The notes: a model not told the origin generated them from the sequence alone. DNA of 64,000 nucleotides from AC-32 sp963719275 (GCA_963719275.1 CAVRBT010000004.1:186001-250000), one strand, 5' to 3'. Counted from the first letter of the stretch, positions 7,785-17,017 are shown. Numbers and translations are program-made.

Positions 7785-8837
7785 ATGCAGACGCTGCTGC
7801 AAACACCGCTCTACGAGCGCCACGTCGCGCTCGGCGCCCGCCTCGTTCCGTTCGCAGGCTGGGAGATGCCGGTGCAGTACGAGGGCGTGATCCCGGAGCA
7901 CCGCGCGGTGCGCACCGAGGCGGGCGCCTTCGACGTGTCGCACATGGGGGAGTTCGTCGTCGACGGTCCCGGCGCGCGTGCGTTCCTGCAGTCGGTGCTC
8001 TCGAACGACCTCGACAAGATCGGCGAAAACAAGGCGCAGTACACGCTGCTCACGAACGAGCAGGGCGGGATCGTCGACGACCTGATCGCCTACGAGCGTT
8101 CGCCCGAGCAGTTCCTGCTGATCGTGAACGCCGCGAACCGCGAGCCCGACTTCGCGTGGCTCGAGGGGCGCTTGTCCGGCGATGTCGAGCTGCGGGACGT
8201 CTCGGATGACTACGCGCTGATCGCGGTGCAGGGCCCCCGCGCACTCGAGCGGCTCGGCCTGTCGGAGGCACCGGCGTTCACGTTCGCCGACGGCGAGGTC
8301 GGCGGTGTCGCCTGCACGGTGAACCGCACCGGCTACACCGGCGAGCAGGGCGTCGAGCTGCTTGTCGAGGCCGGCGCTGCGCCCGAGCTGTGGGACCGCG
8401 TGCTCGACGGCGGTGTCGTCCCATGCGGCCTCGGCGCGCGGGACACGCTGCGCCTCGAGGTCTGCTACCCGCTCCACGGCAACGACATCACGCCGGAGAC
8501 CAACGCGATCGCCGCGGGCCTCGGCTGGGTCTGCGCGCTCGACAAGGACTTCACCGGGGCCGACGAGTTGCGGCGGAACAAGGACGCCGGCCCCGAGCGC
8601 AAGCTCGCGGCTTTCGTGATGGAGGAGGGCGGAATCCCGCGGCAGGGGATGGCGATCGCCGAGGGTGGCGAAGTCACATCCGGTTCGCACTCGCCGATGC
8701 TCGAGGTCGGCATCGGGATGGGCTACGTGCCCGCTGCGCTGGCGCAGCCGGGGTCGGAGCTGACGATCGACGTCCGCGGTCGTTCGCGCCGGGCGCGCGT
8801 GGTGAAAAAGCCGATCTACTTGCGGGAGGAGACCTGA
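7785..8837 (+). CDS. gcvT: Glycine cleavage system T protein (aminomethyltransferase)
   Basis: Transfers the methylene group of the H-protein aminomethyl arm to tetrahydrofolate, releasing ammonia. The 350-residue protein has the family start TPLYERHVALGARLVPFAGW, the folate-site segment DVSHMGEFVVDG, VNAANREPDFAWL and the C-terminal barrel with GTRDTLR-like GARDTLRLEV and LGWVCALDKDFTG. It is the first gene of a gcvT-H-PA-PB run in which every junction overlaps. A TAGCAT box 9 nt before ATG suggests a leaderless or near-leaderless mRNA. Length and motifs are normal for the family. Confidence 0.96.
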   Translation: MQTLLQTPLYERHVALGARLVPFAGWEMPVQYEGVIPEHRAVRTEAGAFDVSHMGEFVVDGPGARAFLQSVLSNDLDKIGENKAQYTLLTNEQGGIVDDLIAYERSPEQFLLIVNAANREPDFAWLEGRLSGDVELRDVSDDYALIAVQGPRALERLGLSEAPAFTFADGEVGGVACTVNRTGYTGEQGVELLVEAGAAPELWDRVLDGGVVPCGLGARDTLRLEVCYPLHGNDITPETNAIAAGLGWVCALDKDFTGADELRRNKDAGPERKLAAFVMEEGGIPRQGMAIAEGGEVTSGSHSPMLEVGIGMGYVPAALAQPGSELTIDVRGRSRRARVVKKPIYLREET

Positions 8838-9235
8838 TGGCCGTTGCGGAGAGCTACCCGGACGAGTTGCGGTACCACCCCCAGCACGACTGGGCGCGGA
8901 TCGAGGACGGGGAAGCGACCTTCGGCGTCACCTGGTTCGCGCAGGACGCGCTGGGCGAGCTCGTCCACTTCGAGGCTCCCGACGAGGGCGCGACGCTGAA
9001 GCAGGACGAGTCTTACGCCGAGGTCGAATCCGTCAAGGCAGTCTCGGACGTGGTCGCGCCGCTCTCGGGTGAGGTCGTCGCGGTCAACCGCGCCGTCGTC
9101 GACGCGCCGGAGACGGTGAACGACGATCCGTACGGCGAGGGCTGGCTCGTCCGCGTGCGCCTGTCCGACCCAGGCGAGGCCGACGGGCTCATGGACGTGG
9201 ACGCCTACAGGCAGCACTTGGCCGAGCAGGGTTGA
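8837..9235 (+). CDS. gcvH: Glycine cleavage system H protein (lipoyl carrier)
   Basis: Shuttles the aminomethyl group between the P, T and L proteins on a lipoyl-lysine arm. The 132-residue product has the lipoyl attachment site ESVKAVSDV, preceded by the hydrophobic barrel strands and followed by PLSGEVVAVN. The ATG overlaps the gcvT stop (TGATG), and the stop overlaps the TTG of gcvPA. No L protein (lipoamide dehydrogenase) or lipoate ligase is in the window, so those must come from elsewhere. Confidence 0.96.
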   Translation: MAVAESYPDELRYHPQHDWARIEDGEATFGVTWFAQDALGELVHFEAPDEGATLKQDESYAEVESVKAVSDVVAPLSGEVVAVNRAVVDAPETVNDDPYGEGWLVRVRLSDPGEADGLMDVDAYRQHLAEQG

Positions 9236-10563
9236 GCTACCTCGCGCTGACCGACGCCGACCGGGAGGCGATGCTCGAGACGATCGGCGCCTCCTCCGTC
9301 GAGGACCTTTTCGCCGACTTGCCGCCCGGCGTCCGGCTCGGTCGCGAGCTGGAGCTGCCTCCTGCGCTGACCGAGCAGGAGCTGACGGCGTACTTCGAGG
9401 CGCTCGCGGCCGAGAACGTGCACGTCGGCGCCGAGCTGTCCTTCCTCGGCGCGGGCATGTTCGACCACTACGTGCCGGCGATCGTCGACGCCGTGTTGCA
9501 GCGCGGCGAGCTGCTGACCGCGTACACGCCGTACCAGCCGGAGCTGAGCCAGGGCGTGTTGCAGGCGATCTTCGAGTACCAGACCGCGATCTGCGAGCTG
9601 ACGGGCATGGACGTCTCCAACGCGTCCGGCTATGACGGCACGACGGTCGCGGCGGACGCATGCTTTATCGCGAAGCACGCGACGGGCCGCTCGAAGGTCG
9701 TCGTCACCGAGGCGACCAACCCGCAGGTTCGGCAGGTCGTGAAGACGTATGCACCCGGCTTCGGCCTCGAGGTCGTCGAGGTGCCGCACCGTGGCGGCGC
9801 GACCGACCCGGACGAGCTCGGCGAGGCCGCGGCCGACGCGGCTTGCGTGATCTTCCAGCAGCCGAACTTCTTCGGCGTGCTCGAACCGGGGCCCGAGCTT
9901 GCCGCGGCGGCGAACGAGGCCGACGCGCTACCGGTCGCGCACGTGGACCCGATCTCGCTCGGCCTGCTGGAGGCCCCGGGCAACTACGGCTGCGCGGTCG
10001 CCATCGGCGAGGGACAGGCGGCGGGCAACTACCTCTCGTACGGCGGGCCGCACTACGGCTTCATCGCCGCGCGGAACGACTTCATCCGGCGGATGCCGGG
10101 CCGCATTGTCGGCGAGACCACTGACGCCGCGGGCGAGCGCGGCTATGTCCTGACCCTCCAGACGCGCGAGCAGCACATCAGGCGCGAGAAGGCGACCTCC
10201 AACATCACGACGAACCAGACGCTCCTCGCCCTGGCGGGCCTCGTCTACCTGTCGTGGCTCGGGCCGGAGGGGCTCAGGGAGGTGGGGGAGGCCTGCATCG
10301 CGCTCGCGGAGCACGCGAAGGAGCGTCTCGGACGCGAGCTTGTGTTTGCCGGCAAGACAACATTCAAGGAGTTTGCCATTCGCATCGGACGGCCCGCCCA
10401 GGAGGTCGTCAGCGAGGCCCGTGCCCGTGGCGTCCACCCCGGCTACGTCCTCGGGCGCGACTACCCCGGGATGGACGACGTGCTGCTCGTCGCCGTGACG
10501 GAGCGACGAACGCCGGACGAGATCGACCGGCTCGCTCGCACGCTCGACGAGGTAGGCGCGTGA
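9232..10563 (+). CDS. gcvPA: Glycine dehydrogenase (decarboxylating) subunit 1
   Basis: N-terminal half of the split P protein, which together with the second subunit decarboxylates glycine. The 443-residue product has YTPYQPELSQGVLQAIFEYQTAICELTGMDVSNASGYDG, the fold-type I aminotransferase core and SYGGPHYGF. The PLP lysine is on the second subunit. Start is TTG 9232, overlapping the gcvH stop by four bases; the end overlaps the gcvPB GTG. Split PA/PB is common in actinobacteria of this kind, firmicutes and archaea, whereas proteobacteria usually carry one long P protein. Confidence 0.95.
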   Translation: MSYLALTDADREAMLETIGASSVEDLFADLPPGVRLGRELELPPALTEQELTAYFEALAAENVHVGAELSFLGAGMFDHYVPAIVDAVLQRGELLTAYTPYQPELSQGVLQAIFEYQTAICELTGMDVSNASGYDGTTVAADACFIAKHATGRSKVVVTEATNPQVRQVVKTYAPGFGLEVVEVPHRGGATDPDELGEAAADAACVIFQQPNFFGVLEPGPELAAAANEADALPVAHVDPISLGLLEAPGNYGCAVAIGEGQAAGNYLSYGGPHYGFIAARNDFIRRMPGRIVGETTDAAGERGYVLTLQTREQHIRREKATSNITTNQTLLALAGLVYLSWLGPEGLREVGEACIALAEHAKERLGRELVFAGKTTFKEFAIRIGRPAQEVVSEARARGVHPGYVLGRDYPGMDDVLLVAVTERRTPDEIDRLARTLDEVGA

Positions 10564-12056
10564 AGCTCCTCTACGAGAAGTCCCACCGGGGGCGCCGCGC
10601 GGGCCGGCCGCCGCGGCCCGATCTCCCTGTGCCCGAGCTTCCGAACGAGCTGCGCCGCGCTGAGGCGCCGCGCCTGCCGGAGATCGCCGAGCCCGACCTC
10701 GTCCGCCACTTCACGGAGCTCTCACAGCGGAACTTCGGGATCGACACGGGCTTTTACCCGCTCGGCTCCTGCACGATGAAGCACAACCCGCGCGTGAACG
10801 AGCGGCTCGCGGCGCTGCCCGGCTTCCGCGACCTTCACCCGCACCAGGAGGCCGACGGCGCGCAAGGGGCGCTGCGGGTCTGCTGGGAGCTTCAGGAGGT
10901 GCTCGCCGAGATCACCGGCCTCGAGGCGGTCTCGCTGCAGCCCGCGGCCGGCTCGCAGGGCGAGGTGACCGGCTTGATGCTGTTCCGCGCCTACTTCGCC
11001 GACCGCGGCGAGGGCGAGCAGCGGCGCAAGGTCGTGATCCCGGACACGGCGCACGGAACCAACCCGGCGAGCGTGACGATGGCTGGCTACGAGCTTACGC
11101 ACGTGAAGACGGACTCGCGCGGGAACATCGACGTCGGCGACCTGCGGGAGAAGGTCGACGAGCGCACGGCGGGCCTGATGCTCACGAACCCGTCGACGCT
11201 AGGCCTCTTCGACGAGAACATCCAGGAGATCGCCGCGATCTTCCACGACGTCGGCGCCCTCATGTACTACGACGGCGCGAACCTGAACGCCGTCTGCGGG
11301 ATCTCGCGGCCCGGGGACATGGGCTTCGACATCGTCCACATCAATCTGCACAAGACGTTCTCGCAGCCGCACGGCGGTGGCGGCCCCGGCGGCGGGCCGA
11401 TCGCGGTGGCGAAGCGGCTCGAGCCCTACCTGCCGGTGCCGGCGATCGTTCGTGACGGCGAGCGCTACGGCTTCGACTACGACCGGCCGAAGTCGATCGG
11501 CAAGGTGCGCGGCTTCATCGGGCCGTTCGGCGTCTTCGTCCGGTCGCTCGCGTTCATCCGCGCGTACGGGCCGCAGCTGCGCGGGATGTCCGAGGCCGCG
11601 GTGCTGAACGCGAACTACCTGCTCGCGCGCCTGCGCGACGCCTACGAGTTGCCGTTCGACCGGCTCTGCATGCACGAGTTCGTGCTGTCGGCCCGAACGC
11701 TGAAGCGCGAGCACGGTGTCACGGCGCTCGACGTCGCGAAGCGGCTGATGGACTACGGCTTCCACCCGCCGACGATCTACTTCCCGCTCGTCGTGCCGGA
11801 GGCGTTGATGATCGAGCCGACAGAGACCGAGGCCAAAGAGACCCTCGACGAGTTCGCGGACGCGATGTTCGCGGTCGCGCGCGAGGCGGCCGAGGAGCCC
11901 GAGCTGCTGAAGAGCGCGCCGCACGGCCGCGAGGTAGGGCGGCTCGACGAAGTCAAGGCGGTGAAGAGGGTGGTCGTCCGCTACCTCTTCGACGAGCATC
12001 CCGACCTGTCGGCCGAGCCCGCGGCGGCGGGAATCGAAGCCCCCAAGGGCGCCTGA
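10560..12056 (+). CDS. gcvPB: Glycine dehydrogenase (decarboxylating) subunit 2
   Basis: C-terminal half of the P protein, carrying the pyridoxal phosphate lysine in NLHKTFSQPHGGGGPG. Other family features are LGSCTMKHNPRVNE, EVLAEITGLEAVSLQPAAGSQGE and PDTAHGTNPASV. An open frame runs back to 10254 within gcvPA, but GTG 10560 overlaps the gcvPA stop (GTGA) and gives the expected start KLLYEKSHRGRR; the product is 498 residues. It couples translationally to gcvPA, which fits 1:1 assembly of the heterodimer. Confidence 0.96.
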   Translation: MKLLYEKSHRGRRAGRPPRPDLPVPELPNELRRAEAPRLPEIAEPDLVRHFTELSQRNFGIDTGFYPLGSCTMKHNPRVNERLAALPGFRDLHPHQEADGAQGALRVCWELQEVLAEITGLEAVSLQPAAGSQGEVTGLMLFRAYFADRGEGEQRRKVVIPDTAHGTNPASVTMAGYELTHVKTDSRGNIDVGDLREKVDERTAGLMLTNPSTLGLFDENIQEIAAIFHDVGALMYYDGANLNAVCGISRPGDMGFDIVHINLHKTFSQPHGGGGPGGGPIAVAKRLEPYLPVPAIVRDGERYGFDYDRPKSIGKVRGFIGPFGVFVRSLAFIRAYGPQLRGMSEAAVLNANYLLARLRDAYELPFDRLCMHEFVLSARTLKREHGVTALDVAKRLMDYGFHPPTIYFPLVVPEALMIEPTETEAKETLDEFADAMFAVAREAAEEPELLKSAPHGREVGRLDEVKAVKRVVVRYLFDEHPDLSAEPAAAGIEAPKGA

Positions 12057-13099
12057 TGATCGACCTGCGCTCCGACACCAAGACCAAGCCGTCGCCAGAG
12101 ATGCGGGCGGCGATCGCCGCCGCCGAGGTCGGTGACGAGCAGCGGCGCGAGGACCCGACGGTCAACGAGCTGGAGAGGCGCGCAGCCGAGGTGCTGGGCC
12201 AAGACGAGGCGGTCTTCGTCCCGACCGCGACGATGGCGAACGAGATCGCGCTCCGCGTACACGGCCAGCCCGGCGACGAGGTGATCGCGGAGGAGAACTC
12301 GCACATCTTTGTCTCGGAGCTCGGCGGGCCGGCGGTGCACGCGGGGCTGATGACGCGTCCCATTCGGTGCCCGAACGGCCGCTTCACGCCAGAGCAGATC
12401 CGCGAAACGTTCCGGGGTGGCGACAATACGCACACGCCGGCGACGCGAATCGTCTCCGTCGAGAACACGCACAACGCCTCGGGCGGACGCGTGTGGCAGC
12501 TCGACGAGCTCGAGGCGGTCGTGCACACGGGGCGCCAGCTGGAGCTGCGGCTCCACCTCGACGGCGCGCGCGTGCTCAACGCCGCGGTCGCGCTCGGTGT
12601 CCCGGCGGCCGAGATCGGCGGGCGCTTCGACACGGTCACGCTCTGCCTGTCGAAGGGCCTCGGCTGCCCGCTCGGCGCGCTCGTGGCCGGCTCGCCGCAG
12701 CTGATGGTGAAGGCGCGGCGCCTGAAGCACCTCTTCGGCGGCGCGATGCGCCAGGCCGGGATCGTCGCCGCCGCCGGGGTCCACGCACTCGAGCACAACG
12801 TCGAGCGGCTCGCCGAGGACCATGCGAGGGCGCGGCGGCTCGGCGAGGGGCTCTACGACGCGGGCGTTCCGGTCCAGCTCGAGCAGGTCGAGACCAACTT
12901 CGTGCAGGTAGACGTAGGCCCGCTCGGCCTGAGCCCCGAGGATGCGCTCGAGCGGCTGGCGGAGCAGGGCGTCGGGCTGTCGATGACGGTCCACCCGACC
13001 AAGCTGCGCGCGGTCACGCACCTCGACATCGACGACGACGACATCGACCGCGCCATCGAGCTGATCCCGCGCGCGCTCGGAGCCCTTGCCCGCGCCTGA
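12056..13099 (+). CDS. ltaE: Threonine aldolase family PLP enzyme
   Basis: Low-specificity L-threonine/allo-threonine aldolase, cleaving threonine to glycine and acetaldehyde. The 347-residue protein opens with DLRSDTKTKPSPEM, contains the glycine loop region and the PLP lysine in CLSKGLGCPLG, and ends with a small C-terminal domain. Its ATG overlaps the gcvPB stop (TGATG), so it is part of the glycine operon and would feed glycine to the cleavage system. It has no strong feature separating L- from L-allo-threonine preference. Normal length for the family. Confidence 0.9.
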   Translation: MIDLRSDTKTKPSPEMRAAIAAAEVGDEQRREDPTVNELERRAAEVLGQDEAVFVPTATMANEIALRVHGQPGDEVIAEENSHIFVSELGGPAVHAGLMTRPIRCPNGRFTPEQIRETFRGGDNTHTPATRIVSVENTHNASGGRVWQLDELEAVVHTGRQLELRLHLDGARVLNAAVALGVPAAEIGGRFDTVTLCLSKGLGCPLGALVAGSPQLMVKARRLKHLFGGAMRQAGIVAAAGVHALEHNVERLAEDHARARRLGEGLYDAGVPVQLEQVETNFVQVDVGPLGLSPEDALERLAEQGVGLSMTVHPTKLRAVTHLDIDDDDIDRAIELIPRALGALARA

Positions 13100-14408
13100 G
13101 CGCTTCCGGCGCCTGGTGCTCGAGGCGCAGTCGCAGGGGCGGCTGCCGAGCCTCTCGGCGTCAGTCTTCCGCGGCGGCGAGGTTGTCTGGGACGCGGCGG
13201 TCGGGCTCGCGGACGTCGAGCAGCAGGTCGAGGCGACGACCGACTCGCAGTACGCGGTCGCGTCGATCACGAAGACGTTCACCGCCGCCTCGGTGATGCA
13301 GTTGCGCGACGCGGGAAAGGTCGATCTCGAGGACTCGCTTTCTCGCCACCTCCCAGAGGCCGCGCACGGGACACCGACGCTGCGACGGCTGCTCTCGCAC
13401 GCCTCCGGCTTGCAGCGCGAGCCGCCGGGCGAGGTCTGGGAGACGCTGAAGTTCCCGGACGAGCAGGAACTGCTGGCTGGCCTCGAGGAGGCCGAGCAGG
13501 TGCTGCCGCCGTCGACGGCCTGGCATTACTCGAACCTCGCCTACGCGTTGCTCGGGCACGTCGTCTCGCGCGTCTCCGGGATGCCGTACCACGACTACGT
13601 GCGGGAGCGGCTGCTGGAGCCGGTCGGCCTCGAGCGGACGACGTGGGGGCCAGGCGAGGGCGCGGCGCTGCCGTACTTCGTCCAGCCGTACTCGGACGCG
13701 GTACAGCGCGAGCCGGTGCTCGAGCTCGGCGGGAAGGGCGGGGAGTCCGGCCTCTACAGCACCGTGGGCGACCTCGCGCGCTGGGGCTCGTTCCTCGCCG
13801 ACCCCGACCAGTCCGTGCTCGCGCCCGCGAGCGTCGCCGAGATGCACGACCTGCAGATCATGGCCGAGCCCGACTGGACGCTCGGCTGGGGCCTCGGGAT
13901 CGAGCTCTGGCGGCGTGGCGAGCGCGTCTACGGCGGTCACACCGGCGGCTTCCCGGGCTTCCTTTCGATCGTGCTCTACGCGCGCCGCGACAGGATCGGC
14001 GCCGTGTTGCTGACGAACTCGGGCAGCTGGCCGAAGCTGAGCGCGACCGGGCTCGACCTCGCCGAGGCCGCGCTCGACGAGCTCGCCCCGGAGCGGGAGC
14101 CGTGGGCGCCCGAGGAGGCGCCGCCCGCGGAGATCCTGCCGCTGCTCGGCCGCTGGTGGTCGGAGGGCGACGAGACGATCTTCAGCTGGCGCAAAGGCAA
14201 GCTGGAGGCGCGGCTCGCGGCGGCCCCGCCCGAGCGCGAGTCGTCCGTCTTCGAGCAGGAGGGCGAGGACCGCTTCCGCGTCGTCTCAGGCCGCGAGCGC
14301 GGCGAGGTGCTCCGCGTCCTCCGCGACGCCCACGGCGAGGTCGTGCGTCTCTACTGGGCGACGTACCCGTTCACGCGAGAGCCGGAGCTTTTCGGGACCG
14401 AGCACTAG
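13086..14408 (+). CDS. Serine hydrolase of the beta-lactamase / D-alanyl-D-alanine carboxypeptidase class C fold
   Basis: Penicillin-binding-like serine hydrolase of unknown substrate. The 440-residue protein carries the SxxK motif as SITK (with the TFTAASVMQL helix), the YxN motif as YSN in WHYSNLAYALLGHVV, and HTG in GGHTGGFPGF, plus a C-terminal beta domain of the kind found in esterase/peptidase relatives. No signal peptide is visible, so it may act in the cytoplasm on small esters or peptides. TTG start at 13086 overlaps the aldolase end by 14 nt. It converges with the antiporter gene, overlapping it by 4 nt. Likely last gene of the gcv operon. Confidence 0.85.
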   Translation: MPAPERFRRLVLEAQSQGRLPSLSASVFRGGEVVWDAAVGLADVEQQVEATTDSQYAVASITKTFTAASVMQLRDAGKVDLEDSLSRHLPEAAHGTPTLRRLLSHASGLQREPPGEVWETLKFPDEQELLAGLEEAEQVLPPSTAWHYSNLAYALLGHVVSRVSGMPYHDYVRERLLEPVGLERTTWGPGEGAALPYFVQPYSDAVQREPVLELGGKGGESGLYSTVGDLARWGSFLADPDQSVLAPASVAEMHDLQIMAEPDWTLGWGLGIELWRRGERVYGGHTGGFPGFLSIVLYARRDRIGAVLLTNSGSWPKLSATGLDLAEAALDELAPEREPWAPEEAPPAEILPLLGRWWSEGDETIFSWRKGKLEARLAAAPPERESSVFEQEGEDRFRVVSGRERGEVLRVLRDAHGEVVRLYWATYPFTREPELFGTEH

Positions 14409-15517
14409 CGGTCGCCCGCGACCCAGAAGCTTGCCGCGACGGCGACGTACACGGCGACCAGGAAGTACCCCTCCCAGCGGTGGCCGCGGCCGTCCGCGAG
14501 CATGACCGCGACGAGCACGGCGGCGCCGCCCATCGCGGCGAGCTCGATCGGCCGGAACGTGAGCGGCAGCGCCGGAGTGACGAGCCACGAGAGCAGCGCG
14601 ACCGCGGGCGTGACGAGCAGCGCGACCTGCGCGCTCGAGGAGACGGCGATCTCGGTCGCGAGCGGCAGCTTGCCGCGGTGTGCGATCACGATCGCGCCGC
14701 CGTGCTCGGCCGCGTTGCCGACGATCGCGACGATCACCGCGGCGATGAAGAACTCGGAGATCCCCGCCGATTGCGCAAACGAGTCCAGCGAGTGCACGAG
14801 CGTCTCGCTGATGAGGGCCGTGACCACCGTCGCCGCGCCGAGCGCGACGAGTGAGACCGGCAGCGACCAGCCGCCTGAAGGCTCCTCGCCGCTCTCCTCG
14901 TGCAGGCGCTTGTGGCGCGCCAGCGACCAGCGGGTGACGCCGAGGTAGAGGACGAGCAGCACCACCGAGACCGGGATCGTCACGACCGCGAGCGAGTGGC
15001 GCTCGGCGTCGCCGGACCAGCCGGCGACCGACGGCACGAGGAAGAGCAGGACCGCCACCATCACGAGGCCGAGCTGGAGCAGCAGCGAGAATCGGTCGAG
15101 CGGCTTGCCGTGCTTCGCGTCGCCGCCGCCGAAGATCAGCGCGGCGCCGAGGACGAGCAGGATGTTCGAGACGACGCTGCCCGCGAGCGAGCCTCGCACG
15201 ACGTCGGGTAGCGACGCGCTCACGGCGAAGAGCGCGATGATCAGCTCGGGCGCGTTGCCGAAGCTCGCGTTCAGGAAGCCGCCGATCCCGGGGCCGGTGT
15301 GCTCGCCAGCATGCTCGGTCGCCTCCCCGATCAGCCACGCGAGCGGGACGAGCGCGGCCGCCGCAGCGATGAACAGCGTGGTGTCATCCGCGTGGAACAC
15401 CCAGCGCAGCAGGAAGGTGACGGGAGCCAGAGCGAGTGAGGCCCAGAGGAGCTTCCGGCCCACCGCGCTAGCGCACCTTCCAGTAATGGCGTCCAGGCTC
15501 TCGGTCGCTAGCACCAA
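14405..15517 (-). CDS. cax: Calcium/proton (CaCA family) antiporter
   Basis: Polytopic inner-membrane exchanger expected to export Ca2+ or similar cations against protons. The 370-residue product has about eleven hydrophobic segments and both alpha-repeat motifs of the Cax family, GFLNASFGNAPELIIALFA and VGNAAEHGGAIVIAHRG, with the acidic cation-site residues (E) conserved. The start is placed at 15517; an internal GTG at 15463 would remove a basic cytoplasmic leader. It stands alone on the minus strand, convergent with the serine hydrolase. Confidence 0.92.
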   Translation of the reverse strand: MVLATESLDAITGRCASAVGRKLLWASLALAPVTFLLRWVFHADDTTLFIAAAAALVPLAWLIGEATEHAGEHTGPGIGGFLNASFGNAPELIIALFAVSASLPDVVRGSLAGSVVSNILLVLGAALIFGGGDAKHGKPLDRFSLLLQLGLVMVAVLLFLVPSVAGWSGDAERHSLAVVTIPVSVVLLVLYLGVTRWSLARHKRLHEESGEEPSGGWSLPVSLVALGAATVVTALISETLVHSLDSFAQSAGISEFFIAAVIVAIVGNAAEHGGAIVIAHRGKLPLATEIAVSSSAQVALLVTPAVALLSWLVTPALPLTFRPIELAAMGGAAVLVAVMLADGRGHRWEGYFLVAVYVAVAASFWVAGDR

Positions 15518-15647
15518 GCCAGAATCCCCACTCGACCGCGGCGCGGGCTGGCAGCCTGCGCAAGGGCGAGAGAGGGCTCTGGTGCAGCGTGATAGCGGGC
15601 GAGAGACGGGCGTCCATTGCTGGGAGGGGCGCTAGCGTAACCGGCTC

Positions 15648-16370
15648 ATGCTCGACGCCGTTCTCTTCGACTGGGGCGACACGCTGATGCAGTTCGCGTA
15701 CTCGCCCGAGCTCGTCGCCGCCGGCCATCGCGCGGGCCTCACGGCCATCGATCGCGCGGACCTGCCGCAGGCCGACGAGGTGACGGAGCACTTCCGCCAG
15801 GAGTACGAGCCGCTCTTCTGGGTGCCCGGCACGATCGAGGAGATCGAGTACCCGGAGCTCGTGCGCCGACTCCTCCGAGACTTCGGCGTCGAGATCGACG
15901 AGGAGGAGCTCGGCCGCTACCTGGAGGCCGAGCACCGCGCCTGGGACCCGGCCCGCATCCTCGCGGCGCACACGCACCCACTGCTGGAGGCGCTGCGCGA
16001 GCGCGGGCTCAAGCTCGGCCTCGTCTCGAACGCGTTCGACCCCGGCTGGCTGCTCCATCGCGACCTCGAGCAGATGGGCCTCGCGCAGCGGCTCGACTTT
16101 AGTGTCTTCTCGTCGGAGGTGGGGATGCGCAAGCCGCACCCGGAGATCTTCGAGCGGGCGCTGGAGGCACTCGGGGTCGAGCCCGAGCGGGCGCTCTTCG
16201 TCGGCGACCGGCTCTACGAGGACGTGCGCGGCGCGGCCGAGGTCGGCATGACGACAGTGCAGGCGCTCTGGTTCCGCGCGGACGAGCACCCCGACGGCGC
16301 CGAGCCCGACCACCAGGCGTTCACGCAACTCGACGTGCTGAACATCGCCCGCCGCCTCGCCGACACCTAG
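15648..16370 (+). CDS. HAD-superfamily hydrolase
   Basis: Phosphatase-like protein with a Rossmann HAD core. Motif I is DWGDT (nucleophile Asp in VLFDWGDT), motif II the Ser/Thr of VSNAFD, motif III the Lys of MRKPHPEIF and motif IV the acidic pair in FVGDRLYEDVRGA. An alpha-helical cap of about 70 residues lies between motifs I and II, placing it with subfamily I (phosphoglycolate phosphatase-like) enzymes; the substrate cannot be told. TAGCGT lies 9 nt before ATG, the recurrent leaderless-type spacing. 240 residues, normal length. Confidence 0.88.
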   Translation: MLDAVLFDWGDTLMQFAYSPELVAAGHRAGLTAIDRADLPQADEVTEHFRQEYEPLFWVPGTIEEIEYPELVRRLLRDFGVEIDEEELGRYLEAEHRAWDPARILAAHTHPLLEALRERGLKLGLVSNAFDPGWLLHRDLEQMGLAQRLDFSVFSSEVGMRKPHPEIFERALEALGVEPERALFVGDRLYEDVRGAAEVGMTTVQALWFRADEHPDGAEPDHQAFTQLDVLNIARRLADT

Positions 16371-16432
16371 CCTCCGAGCCGCGGCTTGTCAAGTCTTGCG
16401 GAGCGCGGGTCGTTGCACACACAATCTGGGTC

Positions 16433-16852
16433 ATGGAGATACGCGAGCAGGCGGTAGCTCAGCCGGCCGAGCTCCCGCTGCGCCCTCAGGACGAGGTCGA
16501 GTGCCGCCGCTGCGATGTCCATTGCGACAAGGTCGTGTATCCCGGTTCGTGTGTCGGGCGGGACTGCCCGTTCGTCTACCTGTACGAGGAGTTCGGGCAC
16601 ACGTACATGGGCTGCGTGATGAAGGTCTTCGAGGTCGAGATCGACTTCGACCTGCTGCGCGCGGCCGAGGCCCGGCGCGGCGGCTTCGGCGCGGTACGCG
16701 CGACGGCGCCCGCGCTGCCGATGTGCCACGTCGAGGTCGAGGCGTGCTACGAGAGCCGCGGCGAGGAGATCGGGTGCGTCAACCCCGAGTTCCACGAGCT
16801 GCCGGTCGGCGAGCCCTCGTTCCGCGTCTTCGCACAGATCCGCGCCTCGTAG
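16433..16852 (+). CDS. Cysteine-rich orphan protein
   Basis: Not recognised as a named family. The 139-residue protein begins with a short acidic leader and has a cluster CRRCDVHCDKVVYPGSC...DCP followed by YMGC, then two more cysteines (PMCHVEVEACYE and GCVNPEF). The spacing CxxCxxxC with later cysteines suggests a metal or Fe-S site. No membrane segment is visible. The 3' end, coding for VFAQIRAS, lies inside an 80-bp tandem duplication, so the same peptide is encoded again downstream in a non-translated copy. It converges with the nfo gene. I assign no function. Confidence 0.7.
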   Translation: MEIREQAVAQPAELPLRPQDEVECRRCDVHCDKVVYPGSCVGRDCPFVYLYEEFGHTYMGCVMKVFEVEIDFDLLRAAEARRGGFGAVRATAPALPMCHVEVEACYESRGEEIGCVNPEFHELPVGEPSFRVFAQIRAS

Positions 16853-17017
16853 CGTCTCTCGACGGGTGGTTGGCACGGACGGCGTCGCAAGCGACGCCTA
16901 AGCGCGTCTTCGCACAGATCCGCGCCTCGTAGCGTCTCTCGACGGGTGGTTGGCACGGACGCGCAGGCGAAGCCTGCACGTCCTCCGGACGGCGTCGCAA
17001 GCGACGCCTAAGCGCGT
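16823..17017. repeat. Duplicated 3' end with small GC-rich hairpins
   Basis: A 58-bp sequence at 16823-16880 recurs exactly at 16903-16960 (80-bp period). A second block (16877-16907) recurs at 16987-17017. Between them are short palindromes: an 8-bp stem with AA loop at 16881-16898 and again at 16991-17008, a 6-bp stem at 16963-16977 and a 5-bp stem at 16979-16991. These lie between two convergent genes and may act as bidirectional terminators; no T-tract is present. Confidence 0.85.
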
